DNA of 30,500 nucleotides from JAJRRH01 sp047638815. GTDB taxonomy: Bacteria > Bacteroidota > Bacteroidia > Flavobacteriales_D > JABDKJ01. Position numbers and translations under genes: made by a program. Below are positions 7,598 through 16,000 of this stretch, in pieces. The notes beneath the pieces were generated by a model. That model saw only the letters and a list, made by a program, of their open reading frames with translations. It searched no databases and was not told where the DNA came from. Position 1 is the stretch's first letter; every line of letters starts with the position of its first letter. The DNA lies in contig JBLIMR010000031.1 in the NCBI GenBank assembly GCA_047638815.1, positions 1-30,500 on the forward strand, read 5' to 3'.

Positions 7598-8137
7598 TTA
7601 GCTATTATTTTTTTGCTTACCATCTCAATGAGCTTTCAAGCGCAAACATTTTGTTTGCAGTTAGAGGAAGTGTCGAATGATGGGGCCAATCTTGTTATGT
7701 CTTTGGAATCTCAAGGAAGCGAGGTATCCAATTTGGGATCGGCCAATTTGCAGTTTATTACGAGTGAAGGCGCATTTGGTGCACCAACTATTGAAAGTAT
7801 GTTCCCAGCTATACCTACATACTTTAATCCTTCGCTAACACAACCGACTGCAGATTCATATTCCTTGAATATTGAATTAGTGTTTCCAGATTTTGGATTA
7901 GAAATCGGTGCCACACCAGGTTTTACCAATCTAGCTAACCTAAATAATAAAGAGAGTGATGTTGTTATTCGCGTAACTGATATGATCGGTAAAATGATAA
8001 TGAGCGAACATGTGACTTCTAAAGGTAATTCTTTTAACCATGAATTAAAACTGAATCAAAACCTTCCATTTGGAATGTATATGGTTCAAATACAAATAGG
8101 CAACCAATTTTTAGTGGAAAAGCTAATAATTGGGTAA
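7586..8137 (+). CDS. Miniature secreted protein with T9SS-like tail, apparently internally deleted
   Basis: 183 residues: signal peptide (1-20, ending SFQAQ), a beta-rich N-terminal domain (20-115) and a T9SS-type tail (about 125-183). The N-terminal domain is plainly paralogous to the first 130 residues of the protein at 13096: both have QTFCLQL.EVSNDG, then L.S.NLQF, YFNPS, and LNIELVFPD.G.EI. After LANLNN the similarity stops where the larger protein continues its domain (...AQISFPIENAG), and the sequence passes straight into VVIRVTDMIGKMIMSE, the middle of a sorting domain. The usual PNP strand of the CTD is missing. An in-frame deletion in a larger ancestor explains this. The reading frame is intact with signal peptide and terminator, so it may still be expressed. 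Export through T9SS with a shortened CTD is uncertain. Confidence 0.75.
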   Translation: MKTFLAIIFLLTISMSFQAQTFCLQLEEVSNDGANLVMSLESQGSEVSNLGSANLQFITSEGAFGAPTIESMFPAIPTYFNPSLTQPTADSYSLNIELVFPDFGLEIGATPGFTNLANLNNKESDVVIRVTDMIGKMIMSEHVTSKGNSFNHELKLNQNLPFGMYMVQIQIGNQFLVEKLIIG

Positions 8138-8160
8138 ATATTTTTAACCAAGCTATAAAG

Positions 8161-8192
8161 AGCCCTCTTGTTAAATCAAGAGGGCTTTTTTT
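8161..8192 (+). terminator. Rho-independent terminator
   Basis: AGCCCTCTTG (8161-8170) pairs perfectly with CAAGAGGGCT (8177-8186) around a six-base loop, followed by T-rich sequence. It closes the 183-residue gene. Confidence 0.88.
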
Positions 8193-8340
8193 GTATTTGA
8201 GTGAGGTTATTTTCATTCAGCCAATAATCGTCTAATGCCTTGATATTTAGGCGTTGAAAAAAGGCTTTTCTAGTCAAGTATTTATTCATATATTGGGGTT
8301 TTAAAATTAAACGAAATTCTGGAGCCTAACATAATCTAAA

Positions 8341-11300
8341 ATGAAAACAATTCTACTTGCTTCGAAGTTGAAGCTAAACCACTTATTAGACCAAAAACCC
8401 TTATTGCTGCTTTCTGTAGCTCTCTTATTGTCAGGTCTTTGCAATGCGCAATGGCTCGATTGGCAAGATGAAACCGCCAGTCGACTTGTGCTGACTTCAG
8501 TAGCGAACAGTGATGGTGAAGAAAAAGATATTTCAGTTGGAGATTTGAATAATGATGGCTGGGATGACGTAATTGTAGTTCGAAAAGAGCCATTTTCAGT
8601 GCAAAACACCGGTGAAAAGACCGACCTTCTGTTGATCAACGTAAATGGTGTTTTAACGGATCAAACAGCAACAATGGCACCAGAATTCATCTCTAATCCA
8701 AGCTTTGCACGTGATGTTATCATAGCGGATTTGGATCAAGATGGCTGGTTGGATGTAATTGTAGCAAATACTTTTAACCAACAACCAATATATTACGCAA
8801 ATTTAGGTGAAGATGGTTCTGGTAATTGGTTGGGATTGGCCGATCAATCTGCTTCGCATTTCCCTTTCTTAAATGATGATGCTCCATTGATTTGTGCAGT
8901 TTGGAGTGGTGATATTACAGGAGATGGTGATGGATTTGATGACTTGTACTTTTGTAATTATAAAGTAAACGGAAGTGGGGGTACAGCTTTAGATTTCCTT
9001 CTTATTAATGATGGAACGGGTGTTTTTACCAATGAAAGTCAAGCCAGATTAGGTGACTTAAGGAATTCTGCATTTGGTACAGCTGTTCAAATAGAGGATT
9101 ACGATAATGATGGTGATAATGATATTCTTAAAGTATCAACGCTATTTAGTGTGGCTCCATGGAATAATGGAGGATTGATGATACTTTTTAATGATGGGAC
9201 TGGAAATTTCACCAATTGGCAAAATTTAGCTCCGTTTTCACCATATATGTTTGAGGTCTATGATTACAATGATGATGGCATGTTAGATGTATTTGTAATT
9301 GATGATGGGAATGATTATGTCTTACAAACAACGGCTATTAACCCTGATACTTCCATAACCGTTACAAAGATTGATGTTGTGAACGGTTCTGGAGGATTTG
9401 GAGGAAATGTACATAAGGCTGATTTTGATTTGGATGGAGATATGGACATTATTACTTCTGATGTAGATGTGGATATACCTCCTTGTGATTCGAGTAGAGA
9501 ATTGAAAATTTTGGAAAATGTCAACGGAACCTTGACTTCTACTTATGTTGGTGCTCAACCATGGGAGATCAATAGTTATGATACCGGTATTCTTGATATT
9601 AATAATGACGGACTTATGGATTTTATTACTGGTGGATGTGCCGGATATAATATTTTCATGAATGATAACTGCGCGATAGCTGGTGGTGGAGATCTTGATG
9701 GAGATGGCTTAGCCGATGCTTGTGATCCATGCCCAGATAATCCGGATTTGACATGTGCAGAACCTCTTGGATTTCCTACAGTAGATACAACGCATACTAT
9801 TGCTAGACAATGGAATGATATGTTGCTAGAATCAATAAGAAGAGATTTTGCTAGGCCGACAGTACACGCAAGAAATTTATTCCATACTTCTATCGGAATG
9901 TGGGATGCTTGGGCTGCATATGAGCCAAATGGTTGTACTTATATGTTGGGTAAAACAGTCAGTGGATATACCTGTAGCTTTAATGGTATTCCTGCGCCAG
10001 CGGATATTGATGCGGCAAGAGATGAAGCTATTTCATACATGGCCTTTAGATTACTTAATCATAGATTTCAAACTTCACCGGGTGCAGGAGAGCTACTTCA
10101 AGCATATGATTATCATATGAACACAATTTTGGGTTATAGTACTGCTGTAACTAGTCAAGATTATTCAACGGGATCACCTGCAGCTTTAGGAAATTATATC
10201 GCTCAATGTTTGATCAGTTTTGGTTTTCAAGATAACGCCAATGAACAAGGAAGTTATGATAATAATTTTTATCAGCCGGTAAATCCACCTTTAGTGTTGG
10301 ATAATGGAGGTAACACAACCATTGTTGATTTCAATAGATGGCAGCCATTAACTCTGGATGTATTTATTGATCAAGGTGGAAACCAAATTCCTGGAGCAAC
10401 TCCAGATTTCTTGGGCCCTGAATGGGGAGTGGTAAGTAACTTTGCTTTATCTGATGATGATTTGGTTACTTATAATCGAGATGGATTTGACTATAAGGTA
10501 TACCATGATCCTGGCGTTCCTCCATTGATTGCGATGGACGGATCAGGAGCTTCAGCAGATTATCAATGGGGATATGAGACAACGCTTATGTGGTCGTCAC
10601 ATCTAGGTACAGCTGATGGAGTAATGATGGATATTTCTCCTGCAGCGCTTGGGAATAGTATACTTCCGCAAACAGTGGCAGACTATCCTGCTTTTTACGA
10701 TCAAATGAATGGTGGAACGACTGCTAATGGACATGCTGTAAATCCTTCTACAGGATTGCCATATGCATCTAACATGGTTCTAAGAGCAGATTATGCAAGG
10801 GTTCTTGCTGAATTTTGGGCTGATGGTCCGGAATCTGAAACTCCTCCGGGTCATTGGTTTACATTATTGAATTATATAGATGATCATCCAGACTTAATTA
10901 GAAAGTTTAAAGGAGTGGGTCCCGATGTAGATCAGATGGAGTGGGAGGTAAAAGCTTACTTTGTAATGGGTGGTGCTATGCATGATGCTGCTGTTACTGC
11001 ATGGGGTTGTAAAGGTTGGTATGATTATGGAAGACCAATTTCCGCAATTAGAGGAATGGCCGAGTTAGGACAAAGAACAGATCCTGGAGCCAGTAATTAT
11101 CACCCAGCAGGTTTAAAATTATTGCCTGGTTATATTGAAACAGTGGAGTTGGGTGATCCTTTGGCCGGAGCTCTTAATGAAAATGTTGGAAAATTGAAGG
11201 TGTTCGCATGGAGAGGAAATGGTGTGATCAATAATGTTGATACAGATGTTGCTGGAGTTGATTGGGTCTTGGCTGCTAATTGGGAGACTTATCAAAGAGC

Positions 11301-12399
11301 ATCATTTGTTACGCCACCATTTGCAGGATATGTATCTGGTCACTCTACATTTTCTAGAGCGGCTGCTGAGGTTCTAGGTGCATTTACTGGAGATGAATAC
11401 TTCCCAGGTGGAATGGGTGTCTTTGTTGCGGAACAAAATGAGTTTTTAGTTTTTGAAGATGGCCCTAGTCAAGAAATCACTTTACAATGGGCAACATATA
11501 AAGATGCCGCAGATGAGTCTGGATTGTCAAGAATTTGGGGAGGGATTCACCCACCAGCAGATGATGTCCCAGGAAGATTTATGGGAGAGCAAATTGGATT
11601 GAATGCTTTTGCATTGGCTGAGCAATATTTCAATGGTCCTGATGGGTGTACAGATGCAACGGCATGTAATTATGATGCAAGTGCTTTGTGTGATGATGGT
11701 TCTTGTATTTATCTGCCAAACTGTTTTGTTGATCTAAATTTGACATCCTTTTTACAAGGTCCTTATGATGATTTAACTGGTTTAATGAACGATGGACTGC
11801 GCTCGACTGGTAATATTCCTTTGGATGAGCCTTATAAAGATCTAGGTTATGCGGTTCCTGACGTTTCAACTGATATAATTTTATTAGGGCAAACAGGTAA
11901 TGACGCAATAGTTGATTGGGTTTTGGTAGAATTAAGAGATCCAGCAGATCCAACATTGGTTATCGCATTGCAATCGGCTTTACTTCAAAGAGATGGTGAT
12001 ATAGTAGCCGCTGATGGTACGCAGTTACAGATAAATGCTCAAGGTAATACAGATATTTATGTGGCTTTAAGGCACAGAAATCACTTTGGTGTTAGAACCG
12101 CTAATGTCATATCTACAGCTGCACCAATTGTAATTGATTTCACTGATCCACTAACAGCGCTGTTTGGCAACAGTGCAATGAATCTAGTTGGAGCAAGTAA
12201 TGTAATGGTTTCTGGAGATGCGAATAGCGATGGTCAGGTGAACTCTATTGACAAGAATCTTTTCTGGAGAGTTCAGAATGCTCAGCTGTTTATCTATGAA
12301 TCTTCAACATCTGACTTTAACTTAGATGGAACGGTCAACTCCGTAGATAAGAATAATCACTGGAGGTTGAACAATTCAAGAATTGAACAGTTGGATTAA
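8341..12399 (+). CDS. Secreted FG-GAP/vanadium-dependent haloperoxidase-type chimera with dockerin-like end
   Basis: 1352 residues. Signal peptide with a long polar start (hydrophobic 20-36, ending NAQ). Residues about 60-445 hold FG-GAP/VCBS propeller repeats with Ca-binding D.N.DG..D loops (DLNNDGWDD at 68, DYDNDGDND, DFDLDGDMD and others). 447-472 is a thrombospondin-3-like DLDGDGLAD.CD.CPDN segment. About 485-1095 is a vanadium haloperoxidase/PAP2 domain: Lys891-x6-Arg898-Pro, VSGHS with Ser999, Gly1000 and His1001, and Ser-Arg1064-x5-His1070-x3-Asp1074, the complete vanadate/phosphate-binding set. 1103-1123 is a GCTD..ACNYD..CDDGSC repeat. 1131-1352 matches a module I know from the ends of many Bacteroidota exoproteins (LQGPYDD, IVDWVLVELRD, ALLQRDGD, RHRNHFGV), ending in two dockerin-like loops (GDANSDGQVNSIDKN at 1292; DFNLDGTVNSVDKN at 1325). 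It has no PNP-type T9SS tail. Enzyme type (chloro-, bromo-, iodoperoxidase or phosphatase) cannot be decided. Confidence 0.85.
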   Translation: MKTILLASKLKLNHLLDQKPLLLLSVALLLSGLCNAQWLDWQDETASRLVLTSVANSDGEEKDISVGDLNNDGWDDVIVVRKEPFSVQNTGEKTDLLLINVNGVLTDQTATMAPEFISNPSFARDVIIADLDQDGWLDVIVANTFNQQPIYYANLGEDGSGNWLGLADQSASHFPFLNDDAPLICAVWSGDITGDGDGFDDLYFCNYKVNGSGGTALDFLLINDGTGVFTNESQARLGDLRNSAFGTAVQIEDYDNDGDNDILKVSTLFSVAPWNNGGLMILFNDGTGNFTNWQNLAPFSPYMFEVYDYNDDGMLDVFVIDDGNDYVLQTTAINPDTSITVTKIDVVNGSGGFGGNVHKADFDLDGDMDIITSDVDVDIPPCDSSRELKILENVNGTLTSTYVGAQPWEINSYDTGILDINNDGLMDFITGGCAGYNIFMNDNCAIAGGGDLDGDGLADACDPCPDNPDLTCAEPLGFPTVDTTHTIARQWNDMLLESIRRDFARPTVHARNLFHTSIGMWDAWAAYEPNGCTYMLGKTVSGYTCSFNGIPAPADIDAARDEAISYMAFRLLNHRFQTSPGAGELLQAYDYHMNTILGYSTAVTSQDYSTGSPAALGNYIAQCLISFGFQDNANEQGSYDNNFYQPVNPPLVLDNGGNTTIVDFNRWQPLTLDVFIDQGGNQIPGATPDFLGPEWGVVSNFALSDDDLVTYNRDGFDYKVYHDPGVPPLIAMDGSGASADYQWGYETTLMWSSHLGTADGVMMDISPAALGNSILPQTVADYPAFYDQMNGGTTANGHAVNPSTGLPYASNMVLRADYARVLAEFWADGPESETPPGHWFTLLNYIDDHPDLIRKFKGVGPDVDQMEWEVKAYFVMGGAMHDAAVTAWGCKGWYDYGRPISAIRGMAELGQRTDPGASNYHPAGLKLLPGYIETVELGDPLAGALNENVGKLKVFAWRGNGVINNVDTDVAGVDWVLAANWETYQRASFVTPPFAGYVSGHSTFSRAAAEVLGAFTGDEYFPGGMGVFVAEQNEFLVFEDGPSQEITLQWATYKDAADESGLSRIWGGIHPPADDVPGRFMGEQIGLNAFALAEQYFNGPDGCTDATACNYDASALCDDGSCIYLPNCFVDLNLTSFLQGPYDDLTGLMNDGLRSTGNIPLDEPYKDLGYAVPDVSTDIILLGQTGNDAIVDWVLVELRDPADPTLVIALQSALLQRDGDIVAADGTQLQINAQGNTDIYVALRHRNHFGVRTANVISTAAPIVIDFTDPLTALFGNSAMNLVGASNVMVSGDANSDGQVNSIDKNLFWRVQNAQLFIYESSTSDFNLDGTVNSVDKNNHWRLNNSRIEQLD

Positions 12400-12454
12400 T
12401 CCTTAATTTCTATAATATTTGTTGGCGAGTATAATACTCAAAGACAGTTGAAAT

Positions 12455-12490
12455 AAATAGCCACTTCAATATTGAAGTGGCTATTTTTAT
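12455..12490. terminator. Terminator made of a perfect 32-bp palindrome
   Basis: Arms 12455-12470 and 12471-12486 are exact inverted copies (core AGCCACTTCAAT / ATTGAAGTGGCT), followed by TTTAT. AT-rich ends on both sides allow it to work in either direction: for the haloperoxidase gene and for anything arriving from the right. Confidence 0.8.
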
Positions 12491-12534
12491 ATATTTTTCA
12501 GATTGATTAAGGTCTTAGTAATTCTTTGTCTGAT

Positions 12535-12702
12535 CTATTCTTTTGATGAATAATGGTTATTTAATTTCTTCAGAATATCTTTCATATGGTCAATGCTTAC
12601 AAGGCCTGTGATTTCCTTGATGGTCTCGTCTATGACTGTATTGCCTGACTGGTTGTTGAGCTTGAGATATGTTTTGAAAATATTTAGCAAAAGGCTACTA
12701 TA
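12535..12702 (-). pseudogene. Open gene remnant, 3' end of an unrecognised protein
   Basis: On the minus strand 55 codons are open between TAA at 12703-12705 and TAG at 12535-12537. The translation contains TYLKLNNQSGNTVIDETIK followed by EITGLVSIDHMKDILKKL, a charged, helix-forming sequence that looks like a true protein end. There is no ATG upstream of the middle of the stretch, only a TTG at 12688-12690, and no promoter. I do not recognise the family. Confidence 0.35.
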
Positions 12703-12735
12703 TTATTCAAATAAATACAATTTAACTATGCCTGC

Positions 12736-12757
12736 ATACTACATCAATATGTAGTAT
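12736..12757. repeat. Small hairpin
   Basis: ATACTACAT (12736-12744) and ATGTAGTAT (12749-12757) are perfect inverted copies around CAAT. No T-run follows directly, so it is not a standard terminator. Confidence 0.5.
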
Positions 12758-13095
12758 TTAATATATTACCCTTAATTGATCTTTTCGTATTCGGAAATAA
12801 GCATTTCCAGAGCTTATAGAGATTAAGATTTTCTTGCTATGTCTGAGTTGCATAATTTCAGTGAGGCTTTTTAACGTTTCAATGTTAATAAGCCTAAAAT
12901 TGAGTAATGGCTTTAATTAATTTTCGGAGCAAAATACAGAAACATAATCATCTATGTATTTGTTAATGAAATGCTTATGTGCCATATAGAGCTTTGTGAG
13001 TTATTGCATGCTTTCTAAGATAAAAAAGGATATTTCTCTTAAATTTGTGATGCACATGAGTTTATTTCTTAGCACTAAATATTAAATCTATTTCC

Positions 13096-16000
13096 ATGAA
13101 AAGAACCGTAACAACTTTATCCATGTTAATTATAGGTTTGGCCACTTTTGCACAAACTTTCTGTTTGCAGCTATCTGAGGTTTCAAATGATGGCAACAAC
13201 TATGTTGTTAAAATAGAAATGCAAGGATCTGTTCCCTTTCAATTAGGGTCGGGAAACCTGCAATTTAGTTTTCCTGAGAGCGCTTTTGAAGCCCCAACAC
13301 TGTTTTCAACAACAATGGTGCCGCCACAGTATTTCAACCCTAGTGTTACATCGTCTCAGCCTGGTCAGGCGTCTTTAAATATCGAATTGGTATTTCCTGA
13401 TACTGGTATGGAAATAGCAATTGCTCCAAATTGGACAGAGCTGGCTCAAATAAGTTTTCCTATTGAGAATGCCGGAGCCATTACGCCATTGGAGTGGTCA
13501 TATAATGGTGGAACTACTCAGACCGTTGTATTTGCTGATGATGAGGCCACACAACTTTTTGCCACAAGCCTAGAATGTTTGGGTTTTGCTACTGCAGAGG
13601 TAGATATAATAAGGTTAACGAAAGTAGATCCCACTGCCAATGAAATCACCATTTCTAATTTAGGAGCTACAACAGTTGATATCTCAGATTGGAGATTGTG
13701 TTCAAATTTCAATTATACATTCACGGGAATGGATGGGGATGCTGCTGTGGCAGTTGTTTCTGGAGATTTCAATCTTTCACCAGATGAAGTAATTACGCTT
13801 ACATGGGCGCCAGCCACTGGATTTAGAGATGCAGGTGATGATATAGGACTTTATTTTCCTGTAGGAGGATTTGCATTAGCAACCTCAATGGCTGATTTTG
13901 TTCAATATTTGTCTGCTGGAAATGGACGTGAATCTGTTGCTGTTTCAAAAGGGATTTGGACGACAGGTGCATTTGTTGAAGGTGATGCGCCATATAACTT
14001 TGATGGTGGGGCGACTGATTTTGGTGTTGAATTTTGGCAAGGCCAAGTGGTTGATGTGCTTGGTTGTATGGATGAAACTGCATGTAATTATAATGAGGAA
14101 GCAGCTACTGATGATGGTTCATGCATCTCTGCAACAGCTTGTGATACTTGTTCTGGCGAAACTGATGGTTCAGGTGTTGTAATTGATAATCCTGAAGTGG
14201 GTGATTCGTGTGATGATGGAGACGAACATACATTTGATGATGCGATAGTTTCTTGCGGCTTGTGTTCTGGGCAATTGTGTGATGTTGAGGTGGCTATTTT
14301 GGAAGCAACTTCAACAACCGTGTTTTGTACCGATGATGAGATTGACGATACATTTACTTTTAATCTGATCGGAGGTTCTGGAGAAAGTTCTTTGTTATTC
14401 GCAACAGAACTTGACGGAACTGTTTTGGCTGCATTAGATGTTGAGCCAATAGATTTTAATCTATCCAACGATGGAGAATATTTAGTTTACTACATGTCTT
14501 ATGATGGTTCCCCAGTGTTGGTTGATGGTGATAATATTGCTGATTTTGTTGGCTGTTTTGAATTGTCTGAACCGATTGTAATTTCTGTTATGTCAGGAGA
14601 TGATTGTCCTTTTATTTGTGAAGCTTCTGCTGTTATTAGTGGAGAAGCTAGTCTTTGTGAGGGTGAATTCGGTGATATTGTAATTGATTTCGAAGGAATC
14701 GAACCATGGTCTTTTGAATATACTATTAATGGGAGTTCCTCAATTACCATTAACACTTTTGATAATCCTTATATCTTCATTACTAATACTGCGGGGTCAT
14801 ATACTTTGACGTCTATGACTGACGCAACAGGTTGTCTTGGAACTGTTTCAGGTAAAGCAACAATTACAGAGTCTGGTGGTCCGAACATCATTAATTTAGT
14901 GGAAACCTGTTCCGCTGATCTATTGACTTACGTTGTTACATTTGAAATTTTGGGTGGTGATCCAGGAACATATTCAATCATAGGTAATCCAGGATCCATA
15001 ACTGGAAACACGTTCACTTCTGACCCTATTCCTAGCGATAATCCTTATGATTTTACCGTGAGTGATATTAATAATTGTACTGATAACGCAAATGGAATAT
15101 TTGGTTGTACCTGTCCGGCTACAGCAAATATCTCTGGTGATATCAGTGTATGTTCTGGCGAAACTGGCTGTCTTCAATTGGTTTTTACTGGGATCGGTCC
15201 TTGGGCTTTCATCTGTGCGATTGATGGAGTTGACCAACCACCAATAACTACTATTGATAATCCTTATTGTCTGTCCACTTCCGTGGTAGGAACATATACA
15301 CTGACATCTGTATCTGATGCTAATTGTGTTGGGACTGTATTAGGTGCAGCGACAGTTACGGAGTCGGATGGCCCAATTATCAGTAATGTAGTGGAAACTT
15401 GTGCTATTGAGCTTTTGACCTATACTGTGACATTCGATATTACGGGTGGTGACCCAGCATCTTATGATGTCACGGGTGATTCAGGAAGCATAACGGGTTC
15501 TACTTTCACTTCTGATCCGATTGTCGATGGTGATAGTTATAGTTTTACAGTTAGCGATAATAGCAATTGTGGTAGCGATAATGTTAGTGGAGTATTAAAC
15601 TGTACTTGTCCGGCATCTGCAGTAATCTCTGGCGACATAGCTATATGTTCTGGAGAATGTGGTGATCTAGTAATAAGTTTTGTAGGAGCTGCGCCATGGA
15701 CTTTTGAATTGTATATTGACGGGATTAGTCAGTTACCACCAATAACTACAAGTGATAATCCTATTTTTCTGTGCGCTTCAGTAGTGGGAGTATATAATTT
15801 GACGTCTATGGCTGACGGAACTGGTTGTTTTGGATCTTTTTCGGGTATAGCGACAGTTACAGAGTTTGGTAGTCCAGTAATAAGTAATGTAGTAGAAACA
15901 ATTTCGCCAGATCTGATGAGTTATACTGTGACATTTGATGTTACTGGGGGAGATATAGCTTCTTACGTCAATATAGGAACTTCGCCAGGTTCGTTTGTTG

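Larger units (their letters stand above)
12400..13095. other. Intergenic region, 696 bp, with gene-like debris
   Basis: It holds the perfect-palindrome terminator at 12455-12490, an open minus-strand remnant at 12535-12702, a small hairpin at 12736-12757 and a -7-like TAAATTTG at 13040-13047, 49 bases before the next gene. Further minus-strand stretches between 12770 and 13010 are open for 20-40 codons with protein-like composition but are broken by stops. The simplest reading is a decayed gene. Confidence 0.45.

Noticed and set aside
8540..9720. Repeated GATGGTGAT-like DNA as a CRISPR or tandem DNA repeat
   Set aside because: It is explained by Ca-binding D.N.DG..D codons of the FG-GAP propeller; spacing is irregular and no CRISPR-type array occurs anywhere in the window.
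11630..11956. Minus-strand 108-codon frame inside the haloperoxidase gene
   Set aside because: It is the mirror of Asp-rich and Leu-rich codons of the real gene (many His, Leu and Gln), with no independent support.
12736..12757. Hairpin as a second terminator
   Set aside because: AT-rich stem without a following T-run.
14088..14756. Minus-strand Ser-rich frames inside the modular protein gene
   Set aside because: Shadows of the Asp/Thr-rich coding strand; no start context or domain.
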